A stretch of 64,000 nucleotides of DNA from GYS-P2D sp964414425 (GCA_964414425.1 CAYPWL010000001.1:1-64000); one strand, 5' to 3'; positions 35,762 through 45,236 are shown, counted from the first letter of the stretch. Notes: generated from the sequence alone by a model not told the origin. Program-made: numbers and translations.

Positions 35762-36955
35762 TCAATTGTTGATCAACTCAGCTTCATATTCTTTTAGCTT
35801 GTTGTAGATCGCTCTGAAGGTGTCTATATTCTTTTTGTTGACCTCTGTATTGACTTGTAGATATCTACCAACTCGATTCTCTGTATCAAAGTACATGAGC
35901 GTAGTCACGCCTGGATCAGAACCGCTATGCCCGATTTGATGGTTGTCCGTAATTTCGAAGAATACTCCTTTGTCATCATAGCCGCGAGAGGCAACTTGCT
36001 CAGGTGTTAAAGTACCTGTAAATGCTTCTGCATAAGACTCTGGAGATAGCAGTTTGCCTTTGCCTGCGTAACCTTTGATCAATTCAGATGCATATAAAGC
36101 CATATCATGTGCAGCTGTTCTAAGTCCTCCATCAGGGTAAGTGATCAAGGAATAGGGAGTTATGGGTTTAAGTGATACCGTATAAATCTTGCTGTGTTGA
36201 TCGAAGTTAATATCATCCCACGTCCAGCCTGTATCATTCATTCCCAGTGGGTCAAAAACATGTTGCTTAGTAAAGCTTTTAAAATCTTCTCCCGTTGCGA
36301 TCTCAATGATATAGGCTCCTATTGCGGAGGCAATATTGGAGTATTCGTAGTGCTCACCGGGCTTATACTTTAGAAAATTTTTCTTCTTGTAACTCCTACC
36401 GTTTTCGTTAAGATAGTTATGGTATAACTCTGCGAGTGAACGCATTTTATCTGGCTTGCTGAAGTATATTTTCTTCTTCTCCCCAGCTTGCTTATTGTCT
36501 TTCATCACATAGCAATTGAAGCCATACCACCAGCCTCTATCCTGTATGCTCGATGTATGTGAGGCGATCTGCCTGATCGTAATCGGGACATTCGGATAAT
36601 AGGGGTTGACTACAGTGAAAGGAAGGTACTTGTTAATAGGATCATCTAAGTCCAACTTGCCCAGTTCCTGTGCCTTGAGCAGGGCGATTCCACTGACAGT
36701 TTTAGATATTGAGGCAATATTTTGGACCGTATGTTCTGTATAGCTTTTCTGAGTTGATTTGTCAGCATATCCAAAACCTCGCTCATATAGCGTACCCTCC
36801 TCATTGTATAAGGCTACTGAGAATCCAACTATGAGACTTTTAGAAGCTAATGCTTCTAAGTCCCGAGTTAATGCGTGAGATATCGAGTCATTGATCTGGG
36901 CTAAGCAGGGTGCTGTCGCAAGTATGAAAAGGAAGCCAGCAGAAATCTTGTGCAT
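35762..36955 (-). CDS. Serine hydrolase, class C beta-lactamase fold
   Basis: This 397-aa exported protein (signal peptide MHKISAGFLFILATAPCLAQ) has the beta-lactamase/penicillin-binding fold. The catalytic Ser-Lys pair is in NIASISKTVSG (SxxK), the Tyr motif is HYEYSNIASA (YxN), and IGHSGSDPG gives the HxG third motif. These enzymes can be D,D-peptidases, esterases or amidases; resistance should not be assumed. It ends 32 bp past the alaS stop, convergent with it. Confidence 0.88.
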   Translation of the reverse strand: MHKISAGFLFILATAPCLAQINDSISHALTRDLEALASKSLIVGFSVALYNEEGTLYERGFGYADKSTQKSYTEHTVQNIASISKTVSGIALLKAQELGKLDLDDPINKYLPFTVVNPYYPNVPITIRQIASHTSSIQDRGWWYGFNCYVMKDNKQAGEKKKIYFSKPDKMRSLAELYHNYLNENGRSYKKKNFLKYKPGEHYEYSNIASAIGAYIIEIATGEDFKSFTKQHVFDPLGMNDTGWTWDDINFDQHSKIYTVSLKPITPYSLITYPDGGLRTAAHDMALYASELIKGYAGKGKLLSPESYAEAFTGTLTPEQVASRGYDDKGVFFEITDNHQIGHSGSDPGVTTLMYFDTENRVGRYLQVNTEVNKKNIDTFRAIYNKLKEYEAELINN

Positions 36956-37061
36956 TATTTTCTGATTTGCTTCTGAAGATATGCTATTCTTAACGCTGAG
37001 TTACGGAAAATCGACAGAGAGAATGAATAACAAGACTAACGATATAAGACATTAAAATTGG

Positions 37062-38282
37062 CTATTCCAATGCGTACGTGCGCTGTACAGGCCATTCATC
37101 TGCATAACCCTTCTCCCACTTTAGAGTTGACAGATCGTAATCTGTAGCGAGGCAATCATCTAATTCCTTCCTAATGGCCGCCTCGTCCATGTCTTGACCG
37201 ATGAATACTATTTCACTCTTTCGATCACCAAAAGTCGCATCCCAATCAGATTCAATCATTTCTTTATTCTCGACAAATGAATGGTATTGAATTCGTTTTT
37301 GATATGGCATGCTACACCACCAAACTCCAGCGCTATCTGCTCGTAATGAACCGCCTGCCTGACCCCAGATGAGTGCCTGTGCAGGTCGAGATGTTATCCA
37401 AAACATGCCCTTGCTTCTGATCACATTGTGTGGGAATTTATGTTGCACATAATCCCAAAACCTCACGGCGTCAAATGGTTTTTTGGTTCGATATACGAAT
37501 GAGCTGATACCGTATTCTTCAGTTTCAGGAGTATGCTCTTCTTTGTTAAGTTCCTCGATCCAGCCAGCGCTTTGTTCGGCTTCTTCGAAATTAAACAGTC
37601 CTGTGTTTAGTATTTCCTTTGGACTGACCTTACTATAACTCGACTCAATTATACGAGCAGAAGGGTTTAGTTTATGAATAGTGGATTTAAGAATGCCGAG
37701 ATGATCTTTGGATACAAGGTCAGTCTTATTCAAAATGATGACATTAGCGAACTCAACTTGATCTGTCAACAGGTTTACAATTGTGCGGAAGTCTCCATCG
37801 ATGTCAGTTAACTCTCGATCTATCAGCGTCTCTGGACTTCCAAAATCTTTGAAGAAGTTAAATGCATCTACTACAGTTACCATCGTATCTACATAGCTGA
37901 ACTTCGAGAGATCTATTCCATTTTCTTCATCTATGAAGGAGAAAGTCTGAGCCACTGGGACTGGCTCACTGATGCCTGTGCTTTCGATGAGTAAATAGTC
38001 AAATCTATTTTCTTTTGCGAGACGTTCAACTTCGATCATCAGATCTTCACGAAGTGTACAACAGATACAGCCATTGCTCATCTCTACTAATTTCTCTTCT
38101 GTTCGAGAGAGTACATTCTCGCTCTTCACGAGTTCGGCATCGACGTTGACCTCACTCATATCATTGACGATTACGGCTACCTTAAGACCTTCTTTATTAT
38201 GAAGAACATGATTGAGTAAGGTGGTTTTTCCAGCTCCGAGGAATCCGGATAATACAGTAACAGGAAGTTTGTTTTGGGTCAT
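37062..38282 (-). CDS. CobW/COG0523-family GTPase, probable zinc metallochaperone
   Basis: This 406-aa G3E GTPase shows GFLGAGKTTLLNHVL (P-loop), NGCICCTLREDL (the CxCC metal site) and LLIESTGISEPVPVAQTF. The guanine-specificity motif is ILNKTDLV. The C-terminal CobW domain includes KGMFWITSRPAQALIWGQAGG and IVFIGQDMDEAAIRKELDDCL. COG0523 members next to DUF1826 genes belong to Zur regulons and help proteins get zinc under scarcity. Here DUF1826 is directly upstream (50-bp gap) and a palindrome precedes it. The zinc role is inferred from that context. Confidence 0.88.
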   Translation of the reverse strand: MTQNKLPVTVLSGFLGAGKTTLLNHVLHNKEGLKVAVIVNDMSEVNVDAELVKSENVLSRTEEKLVEMSNGCICCTLREDLMIEVERLAKENRFDYLLIESTGISEPVPVAQTFSFIDEENGIDLSKFSYVDTMVTVVDAFNFFKDFGSPETLIDRELTDIDGDFRTIVNLLTDQVEFANVIILNKTDLVSKDHLGILKSTIHKLNPSARIIESSYSKVSPKEILNTGLFNFEEAEQSAGWIEELNKEEHTPETEEYGISSFVYRTKKPFDAVRFWDYVQHKFPHNVIRSKGMFWITSRPAQALIWGQAGGSLRADSAGVWWCSMPYQKRIQYHSFVENKEMIESDWDATFGDRKSEIVFIGQDMDEAAIRKELDDCLATDYDLSTLKWEKGYADEWPVQRTYALE

Positions 38283-38332
38283 TTATAAAAGGTTTATAGA
38301 GAGAGATGTTGAGTTAATGGAGTATATCTACG

Positions 38333-38989
38333 TTAGTTCCAGAAGTTAGAGAGCTCATCGGTATCTATCCTGAGCAATAGTCTTCGTTCACCAGTTTCTT
38401 CAATGGTCGGACTGCGATGAACAATAGCTGTCGAATCATCATCTGGATATATGGCCCCCTTTAATACTGCTACGGAACCGGTCTTTACTTGATGAATCCG
38501 ATCTTCTGTTATAGCTAGGTTACTTGAAGTATCGCCGTTGCTTTTTGTATTATTATCATCGGCAACCCACAAAGTCCCTGGCCCACTATAGCTACATAGC
38601 AGCCTGAGCGTGTTGATGTCGGTGTGGAATTTCTTACACATATTGGTATTGATCGTAGCCAATAAGAGTCGAAACTGATCCGACCCTGTAACCTCTCGAT
38701 ACTGTAAGAGTAAGTCTCGTAGGTCTCTGGTGAGGCGAGGGTTAACACTCGGGTCCAGATGTCTATCTAATTCCGCTACAATATGTTCGAAGGAACCACT
38801 GATTTTAAGTTCAGTGTTTTGCTCTTGTACTTGCAAGATCTCCTGTTGTAAATCACTGATGTCCCGATCGTAAATTGCTATGTTAATTTCCCTGTTATGG
38901 ATGTTCTGCAGTATTGAAGAATTGCTGCCAATGGAGGAATTCACACCAATGGACGGTTTTAAATGTACAATATCAGTTTGATCTATCAT
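38333..38989 (-). CDS. DUF1826 protein
   Basis: This 218-aa protein matches DUF1826, a family of unknown biochemistry found with COG0523 GTPases under zinc control. Recognisable parts are CKKFHTDINTLRLLCSYSGPGTLWVADDNN, GSVAVLKGAIYPDD and AIVHRSPTIEETGERRLLLRID. His residues in FHTD and VHRSP could bind metal. I start at the ATG at 38989 and not at 39022, since the upstream in-frame codons fall inside the 17-bp palindrome. It is the first gene of the pair with the GTPase gene. Confidence 0.82.
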   Translation of the reverse strand: MIDQTDIVHLKPSIGVNSSIGSNSSILQNIHNREINIAIYDRDISDLQQEILQVQEQNTELKISGSFEHIVAELDRHLDPSVNPRLTRDLRDLLLQYREVTGSDQFRLLLATINTNMCKKFHTDINTLRLLCSYSGPGTLWVADDNNTKSNGDTSSNLAITEDRIHQVKTGSVAVLKGAIYPDDDSTAIVHRSPTIEETGERRLLLRIDTDELSNFWN

Positions 38990-39005
38990 GATAAATATCG
39001 CTTTA

Positions 39006-39022
39006 TTGCAACATTGTTGCAA
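39006..39022. promoter_or_regulatory. Palindrome upstream of DUF1826, candidate Zur operator
   Basis: TTGCAACATTGTTGCAA is a perfect 7-bp inverted repeat with a 3-bp centre, ending 16 bp before the DUF1826 start. Size, symmetry and location fit a Fur/Zur-family dimer site, and both genes downstream are typical Zur targets. The regulator itself is not in the window. Confidence 0.6.
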
Positions 39023-39066
39023 AATATGAAAATTTATCTTCTAACACCGTTCGGTGATGGTTTTGT

Positions 39067-39727
39067 TTAGCGATACTTCTTAGCAATCGTATAGATCCGA
39101 TCAACATCGATTTCGTTTCCATAGGGACTTCGTGTCTCTTGGTATACTAGTTGAAAGTCAGTCTCAGTGAGAAAATCGGAAATCTCACGTTTAAGGAAGT
39201 TGGTAAAATATATTAAATGCCTTTCATACCATTCGTCATTAATGATTCCTTCGGAAGCGCCTTTTTTAACGACTATAAGAACGAGACCTTTAGGCTTTAA
39301 AATTCTATTGAATTCTCGGAAGATTTTAGGAGCATCAGTTTTAGGGGTGTGAATAATCGAGTAAAACGAAATGACTCCATCAAAACTGGAAGTTTCAAGT
39401 TGCATGTCCATCATATCCATGCAGTGAAATTCAATATCCTTTTCGTGATGTGTGGCAATATCGATACACTCAGATGACAAGTCAATATCTGGAAGCCCAA
39501 AGCCTTTTTTTACTGGAGGTATTTATCAATGTGACCCGAATGATCGCATCCCCATCGCATATTTTATTTATAGAAGGAAGTATTTCGGAGAATTGATCGA
39601 GAATCTTCTTGTCATACTCTTTATAAGTCATTTCATCCTTGAAGCTCTCATGATATTTAAGCGCCAATTGTTCGTAGGCATCAAGGTTTAACTGATTCAC
39701 TCTTTGAAGAGTCAATATATTGTTCAT
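39067..39727 (-). pseudogene. Frameshifted class I SAM-dependent methyltransferase
   Basis: Two partial frames make up one methyltransferase. The N-terminal part (39482-39727) reads MNNILTLQRVNQLNLDAYEQ and stops after the glycine-rich region. The C-terminal part (39067-39480) begins near DLSSECIDIATHH and continues with SFDGVISFYSIIHTPK and NRILKPKGLVLIVV. Between them, fragments that fit the usual ICDVGCGPSGHI region lie in three different frames (ICDGD, then SGHIDKYLQ, then KKGFGLPDIDLSSE). At least two small indels therefore hit SAM motif I, one of them near a run of seven A. It could be a true pseudogene or a sequencing error. It starts immediately after the stop of the molybdoenzyme remnant. 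Confidence 0.75.
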
Positions 39728-39874
39728 TTAAGCCAACACCTTCTCTATCGTTATAGGAGTCGCATTAATCACGGACACGCCACAGTGTTCATCAACAAGC
39801 TCGCCATCAATGATATCATTGATACTCACACCAGCATGTGCGGCAGCAATATCCAATTGTAGACCATCCGCTCT
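39728..39874 (-). pseudogene. 3' remnant of a second molybdopterin oxidoreductase gene
   Basis: The minus strand encodes GLQLDIAAAHAGVSINDI followed by IDGELVDEHCGVSVINATP and then ITIEKVLA and a stop. This is nearly the same as the C terminus of the intact enzyme ending at 39993. By eye there are about 18 mismatches in 102 aligned bases, mostly at synonymous sites. Nothing of the upstream gene body remains. The 118 bp between the remnant and the intact gene are unrelated to either. Confidence 0.85.
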
Positions 39875-39992
39875 CTGAAGTTTGTAACTTCAGTACAATA
39901 TCTATCATCATTCAAATTATGTTTCCATCTTGATTCGAGGTCATAGACATTCGAATAGCGATCAAGAATATTCCTACTGAGCATTCACTCTG

Positions 39993-42092
39993 CTAGACCT
40001 TCCCAATCGTCACCTGGGTCGCATTAATCACAGATACACCACAGAGTTCATCCACTAACTCATCATCAATTATGTCATTGATACTTACTCCAGCATGTGC
40101 CGCAGCTACATCAAGTTGTATGCCTTCTCGGTGATGGCCCCATCCATGAGGGATACTGATCGCTCCAGGCATCATCTCATCTGTTAGCTCTGCTTTTATC
40201 TGAACGGCTCCAATTCTGGAGCGGACTTCTATGGTTTCGCCATTTAAGATATTCTGTTTGGCGGCATCATCAGGGTGGATTAATGCAGTACAGCGATCTC
40301 TTCCTTTCACCATGCGATAGGAATTGTGCAACCAGCTATTATTGCTGCGCAGGTGACGACGCCCGATTAAGAGTAGTCTACCGTCTGTTGCTTTTTTGTC
40401 AGCTGTCTGTATCAGCTTCTTTGCAGCCTGATGGTAGACTTCTGGGAGGATGTCCATACGTTTTGAGTCCAATAGCACTCCTTCGGGTAGCTTAGAGACT
40501 AATGGGCCAAGATCAATACCATGAGGCTGATCTTTAAGTTGTTGCAGAGAAATGCCTCGAGAGGAAGACATTAACGCTAATTGAAGCGTCTGCTCCAAGG
40601 TGAATTCTTGCACTTCTTTAGGCTCATCTAATAAAGCATTATAGGCTTTGACTAAACCATTGAATATCTCCCAATCATATTTTGTGCCTTTTTCTTTCTC
40701 GACTGCTGGTAGGCTGTACTTCGTCGTGTTATGCACGGCCAGGTTGTGAAATGGCGCACCGTAATGTGGCGTCTCCAATCCTGTTGCAGGAGGTAAGATG
40801 ATATTAGCATACTTAGTGGTCTCATTGATGTATATATCTATACTGACCATGTAGTCCAGTGAGGCAAAAGCCTCTTCAATTTTGCGACCATTAGGAACCG
40901 ATAAGACTGGATTTCCGCATGAGGTGATAAAAGCCTTTATCTGACCATCGCCTGGAGTAAGTATGTCTTCAGCTATTGTGATTGATGGGAGTTCTCCACC
41001 GTATTCAGGTAGTTGCCTAACCCGGCTATGCCATCTACCCAGTCTTTTGTTTTTATTCTTGTGAAGTGCAGTATTGATTGCTGGCGAAGTCAACATAGCC
41101 CCACCAGGATTATCAAAGTTGCCGGTCAGCACATTGATCACATTAATTGCCCAATGGCTTAAGGCGCCATGCTCTGTAGCGGATACGCCTAACCTGCCAT
41201 AGCATACTGCACTGTCTGCCGCAGTAAACTCGTCTACAAGTGCTATGATATCATTGGTAGGTATCCCAGTTATCGTTGACGCTACCTCAGGGGTAACATC
41301 TTGAACCAAACTTTTGATCTCGTCGATCTTTTCAACTTCAATAAAGTGATCTACTCGATCTAATCTCATCTTATCCTTACTGATGATCAGATTGATGATG
41401 GCCAGCAGTAACCAGATATCTGTTGCAGGCTTTATGAATAGATGTTGATCTGACTTTTCCGCAGTTTCCGTTCTTCGAGGATCTATGACGACTACTTTGC
41501 CACCCCTTTTTTGGATCGCCTTAAGTTTTCCGCTAACATCAGGTGCGGTCATCAAGCTACCGTTAGATACTAATGGATTTCCTCCGAGGATAAGCCAGAA
41601 CGACGTACGATTGATATCTGGCACAGGGATTAAGTTCATATGCCCCAGCATGAACTCACCAGCCATGTGATGGGCTAACTGATCCACGGATGTTGCTGAG
41701 TATCGATTCTTAGTCTTGATCGCTCTTACAAATTGTGGAGAGTATAGTATTGTACCTATGTTATGTGCACTTGGATTGCCTTGATACATGCCAACGGCAT
41801 TGTGGCCATGCTTTTTTTGTATGTCATATAGGTTTTGGGCGACATTGCTGAATGCCTCTTCCCATGTGATCTGGACCCATGAGTCGCCCTGTCTCTCCAT
41901 TGGGTATTTCAACCGATTAGGATCCTCGTGGAGGTCTTTGAGTGCGACCGCTTTGGGACAGATATGACCTTTACTAAAGACGTCCAGCTTGTCTCCTCTA
42001 ATAGACAATACCTGATTGTCTTGGGTTTCTATTTCGAGGCCGCATAAAGCTTCGCACAGATTGCAAGTACGATATTTGGTTTGTGTAACCAT
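39993..42092 (-). CDS. Molybdopterin oxidoreductase, DMSO reductase family
   Basis: This 699-aa enzyme binds bis-MGD and one 4Fe-4S cluster. The cluster ligands are CNLCEALCGLEIE and GHICPKA. MGD-binding segments include WLILGGNPLVSNG, VVVIDPRRTETAEKSD, and near the C terminus IGRRHLRSNNSWLHN and SIPHGWGHHREG. There is no Tat signal, so it is likely cytoplasmic. Length suits single-subunit members; neither Sec nor an obvious Cys metal ligand is identified. The substrate is unknown, and no partner Fe-S or membrane subunit is adjacent. The mobA, moeA and xdhC-like genes at 13-17 kb could supply its cofactor. Confidence 0.88.
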   Translation of the reverse strand: MVTQTKYRTCNLCEALCGLEIETQDNQVLSIRGDKLDVFSKGHICPKAVALKDLHEDPNRLKYPMERQGDSWVQITWEEAFSNVAQNLYDIQKKHGHNAVGMYQGNPSAHNIGTILYSPQFVRAIKTKNRYSATSVDQLAHHMAGEFMLGHMNLIPVPDINRTSFWLILGGNPLVSNGSLMTAPDVSGKLKAIQKRGGKVVVIDPRRTETAEKSDQHLFIKPATDIWLLLAIINLIISKDKMRLDRVDHFIEVEKIDEIKSLVQDVTPEVASTITGIPTNDIIALVDEFTAADSAVCYGRLGVSATEHGALSHWAINVINVLTGNFDNPGGAMLTSPAINTALHKNKNKRLGRWHSRVRQLPEYGGELPSITIAEDILTPGDGQIKAFITSCGNPVLSVPNGRKIEEAFASLDYMVSIDIYINETTKYANIILPPATGLETPHYGAPFHNLAVHNTTKYSLPAVEKEKGTKYDWEIFNGLVKAYNALLDEPKEVQEFTLEQTLQLALMSSSRGISLQQLKDQPHGIDLGPLVSKLPEGVLLDSKRMDILPEVYHQAAKKLIQTADKKATDGRLLLIGRRHLRSNNSWLHNSYRMVKGRDRCTALIHPDDAAKQNILNGETIEVRSRIGAVQIKAELTDEMMPGAISIPHGWGHHREGIQLDVAAAHAGVSINDIIDDELVDELCGVSVINATQVTIGKV

Positions 42093-42119
42093 AAGTGTTC
42101 TAATCTTGTTTGTCTGAAT

Positions 42120-42587
42120 CTATTTCTTGTTCCAAGTAGAGTGCATCATTCTTAATCTCCATCCATCAGTCGTTTTAATGGCGGTAGCACTTTCTAACCA
42201 ACTTCCCGTGCCTACTAAACTATCTTGCTGATAAAATTCTGCGCGATTGTGATAGGCTATCTGGATAGATGGACCATACTTTTCAATAGAAACGTAGTCC
42301 ATTAAGTTTACTCTTCGGGCTCTATCAGGGTTTGCTAGTTGCTCACGCATAAACTGCTTGATACGCTCATTATCCCAGACTTCACCATTCTCGAGTATGA
42401 TAAAATCTTCCGTATGATACTTCTCAATTTTTGTAGAGTCCACACCTCCCCATAGATCATCAAATGCACCTTGGATGAGATTTTTCGCGATCTCTTGTTC
42501 TTCTGGCGTTACAGTGCTTTCTGAACCGTCAGTAGAAGGTATACAAGACGATAGGAGTAAGTAGGCTAATAAAACTGTGATTTTCAT
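42120..42587 (-). CDS. Lipoprotein with an NTF2/SnoaL-like domain
   Basis: This 155-aa protein starts at MKITVLLAYLLLSSC, a short signal with lipobox LSSC. The mature part has the cone-shaped NTF2-like fold: FDDLWGGVDSTKIEKYHTEDFIILENGEVW, IKQFMREQL, and the C-terminal WRLRMMHSTWNKK. This resembles DUF4440/SnoaL-type proteins, which often lack a known enzyme role. The longer frame from 42626 adds 13 residues and spoils the signal. It lies 27 bp upstream of the molybdoenzyme gene on the same strand and could be cotranscribed with it. Confidence 0.7.
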   Translation of the reverse strand: MKITVLLAYLLLSSCIPSTDGSESTVTPEEQEIAKNLIQGAFDDLWGGVDSTKIEKYHTEDFIILENGEVWDNERIKQFMREQLANPDRARRVNLMDYVSIEKYGPSIQIAYHNRAEFYQQDSLVGTGSWLESATAIKTTDGWRLRMMHSTWNKK

Positions 42588-42850
42588 ATATGAATTAAGT
42601 ATATGTGTTTTGATGGATTGTTTCAATCTGTCTCCTTTACGAGTTTGAATACCGAAGTGATATACGTTGAAAAGATACTAATTCAACGATTAAGTTGGAG
42701 TGATAGCCATACGCTAAGGTGATCGGCTCTATAATCTCTAATTCATTCAACCCGCTAATCCTACCATTCGTCGATACCAATTTGCCTATGGACCATAATT
42801 CAATAATACAGCTCTAATACACCCGATACTTGTACCAAATATAACCCCAA

Positions 42851-44599
42851 ATGCAATTGAATAAGCTCTATTTAACCATGTTGATCAGCTTCTTGGCTTT
42901 AATAAGCTTATCAGCACAAGAGATATGTAACAATGGATTGGATGATGATGCCGACGGATTAATAGATTGTGGCGATACCGACTGTTATGGCGATGCCACA
43001 TGTGCGGCTGCCTTTGAGTGTACTAATACACTCTACCAAGTGATATCATCAACTCTAAAGGAACTCAATGTGGCTACCAGCTCATATGACGACGTCGGTG
43101 TAGCGTCGTCAAGGTATAATGGAAGTGGATTTAACTATCAAGATGGCTATATCTACGGGATCAACAAGAGCGGCAGCACAAGGAGACTATGGAGAGTGGA
43201 TAATACAGGTCGAGAAATTAACTTAGGAATAATCAATAATTTTGGCGGTATAGATTATGCAGGCGACTTTGATCAAAACGGTAATCTGTATACTTACAAG
43301 AGTGGGAGTTTTCCTATACTATACCATGTTGATGTAGATGTAGTGCCGTTAGAACACATAGCACAGATACTAACTAATCTAAGTGGCGAGAGCATACCTG
43401 GCGCCGCTGATATTACTTACAATCCGATGAATAATAGGCTTTATGGCCTGGCATCTAATCGTAAAATTGTAATCATAGACCCCGTTGCCCTGACGATTGA
43501 CTTAGATGAGTCGGTTATCAACGATGTCAGTACGAGCGGCGCATTTGGTGCAGCATATTCTGATGGCGAGGGTAATTCATATTTCTCTAATAATAACAAC
43601 GGATTAATCTACAAGCTATCATTTAGTAGTGACGGCGATCCGATTATGTTGCAGCATGTAGCCACCGGGGAGCCTACTAACTCTAATGATGGGATGGCTT
43701 GCTCTAATGCTTTACCTCCATTTGAGACAGACTGTGCCGATGGCGTCGATAACGATGGTGATGGCTTAGTGGATTGTGCTGATCCCGATTGTTTTATTGA
43801 TAGTGCCTGTCCAAGATTAACGGCAACTATGAATTGTGTGGAGGAAACAGGTCCTAATGGGATTATTCCGTTTCACTTGAAGTTAACCAATGATAGTGAA
43901 GCTGACGCCATTAATTTTTCAATAGATGAGGTACTGCCTCATGGCATGAGCATGCTCTATGACACCATTTCTTTTTCTGGTGGGGCCTCACAGTTAGATC
44001 AAGATTATAGACCAGTATTGGGTAGTAGAGATACTATCAGCTGGGGGGCACTTAATGTTCCTGTCGGAGGCACACTTGAAATCCAATATTCCATCCTCGT
44101 TGACGGTGACGCTGCAGAGGGGGTGTATACTAATCAAGTATTTGCTCATAATGTCTTACTCGACCCTAATCTTATGTCATGCGATATATTAGTGTCTAAC
44201 TATGTTATAGAAGACAAGCAGGTGCTAAGTTGTAGTCCAGCATTCTATCAAGTTTATAAGATTAATGGAGAGCCTAATATATACGGTAAGGAGTCTCCTT
44301 CAGTTGCCTTGGCAGAGCTCAGAATGACTATAGATAGCGATGACTCCTACGCCATATCCTTAAGAGGAGGCGCTGCCTGCCCTACGGTTGATAGTGTCTC
44401 AACTGGGGATGTAGAGCGATTGGTTATAAGAGCTGAGCGTAGCTACAAGGCTGTCGAAACTGTTAGCTCAGATGCTCAGATTAATCAAAGAAATGTCACA
44501 TTTTCTGCGGGACAGTCCGTAGTGCTTGGTGTAGGATTTGAAGTGGGTAGCCAGTCTATCTTAAGCATTGAGATTAATGACTCTTGCAGTATAGATTAA
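42851..44599 (+). CDS. Secreted protein with Cys/Asp-rich calcium-type repeats and a C-terminal beta domain
   Basis: This 582-aa exported protein (signal LNKLYLTMLISFLALISLSAQ) has two copies of a Cys/Asp-rich motif. One is CNNGLDDDADGLIDCGDTDC near residue 26 and the other is DCADGVDNDGDGLVDCADPDC near 297. These resemble MopE-type or thrombospondin-3-like calcium loops. Between them is a WD/PQQ-like beta stretch (YNGSGFNYQDGYIYGINKSG). After the second comes a DUF11-like beta domain (LKLTNDSEADAINFSIDEVLPHGMS). The C terminus (NVTFSAGQSVVLGVGFEVGSQS) fits the 3-coathanger stack region common in Bacteroidota surface proteins. Probably extracellular or surface-bound. Confidence 0.7.
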   Translation: MQLNKLYLTMLISFLALISLSAQEICNNGLDDDADGLIDCGDTDCYGDATCAAAFECTNTLYQVISSTLKELNVATSSYDDVGVASSRYNGSGFNYQDGYIYGINKSGSTRRLWRVDNTGREINLGIINNFGGIDYAGDFDQNGNLYTYKSGSFPILYHVDVDVVPLEHIAQILTNLSGESIPGAADITYNPMNNRLYGLASNRKIVIIDPVALTIDLDESVINDVSTSGAFGAAYSDGEGNSYFSNNNNGLIYKLSFSSDGDPIMLQHVATGEPTNSNDGMACSNALPPFETDCADGVDNDGDGLVDCADPDCFIDSACPRLTATMNCVEETGPNGIIPFHLKLTNDSEADAINFSIDEVLPHGMSMLYDTISFSGGASQLDQDYRPVLGSRDTISWGALNVPVGGTLEIQYSILVDGDAAEGVYTNQVFAHNVLLDPNLMSCDILVSNYVIEDKQVLSCSPAFYQVYKINGEPNIYGKESPSVALAELRMTIDSDDSYAISLRGGAACPTVDSVSTGDVERLVIRAERSYKAVETVSSDAQINQRNVTFSAGQSVVLGVGFEVGSQSILSIEINDSCSID

Positions 44600-44693
44600 G
44601 GAATATATGAGGGAAAGTCATCTCTTGTTCAGTAATCAGTTACAAGATAATAGAAGGGTGATTTATAGCTGAGGTTTGATTACGTTACAGGGT

Positions 44694-45236
44694 TTAGATT
44701 TCACTCTCGAGAATCGAGAATTGAAAGTTATCTGACCAACCAGCTTTGAGAGGCAGAATTTTTCTGCCTCTTCCTTCTTTTGTCATACCTACTTTTTCAA
44801 GCACTCTGATTGAACCAATATTATCTACGGCGCACCCTGCTTCTATCCGATGCAGATTGAGTATGTCGAAACCATAATGAATTACTGCACGAACTGCTTC
44901 CGTTGCATAGCCCTGATTCCAAAAGTTCAGTTGTATTTTGTACCATATCTCAGCCTTCCTGAATTTTGCTGGTGCGATTTTCAATCCAACCAGTCCTATT
45001 AATCTTTGATCAGTTTTGAGCTCGATGGCCAGGGTGTAATTCTTGATTATGGGCTCATTATTGTTAACTATCCAAGGTGCTATTACAGATCGGGTATCTT
45101 CTATAGTATTGGGAATGCCGAGCGTGTTGTACTCATCCGTCTCTGATAGCGAATGTAGTTCATGTATTGCATCTAAGTCACTAATCTCAATAGGTCTTAG
45201 AGCTATTCTATCTGTGGTGATAATAATGGAAGACAT
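44694..45236 (-). CDS. GNAT-family N-acetyltransferase, RimJ-like
   Basis: This 180-aa protein has the RimJ/RimL type GNAT domain, which transfers acetyl from acetyl-CoA to an amine such as a protein N terminus. It begins IALRPIEISDLDAIHEL, then IGLVGLKIAPAKFRKAEIWYKIQLNFWNQGYATEAVRAVIHYGF (acetyl-CoA loop NQGYATEA). It ends RIEAGCAVDNIGSIRVLEKVGMTKEG. All are standard motifs. The acceptor is not predictable. It lies 33 bp downstream of the propeller gene on the same strand. Confidence 0.92.
   Translation of the reverse strand: MSSIIITTDRIALRPIEISDLDAIHELHSLSETDEYNTLGIPNTIEDTRSVIAPWIVNNNEPIIKNYTLAIELKTDQRLIGLVGLKIAPAKFRKAEIWYKIQLNFWNQGYATEAVRAVIHYGFDILNLHRIEAGCAVDNIGSIRVLEKVGMTKEGRGRKILPLKAGWSDNFQFSILESEI

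Noticed and set aside
35762..36955. Antibiotic resistance beta-lactamase
   Set aside because: The fold and motifs are shared by D,D-peptidases and esterases, and nothing here shows resistance function.
39452..39691. Plus-strand frame of 79 codons
   Set aside because: It is antisense to the broken methyltransferase, which has recognisable motifs.
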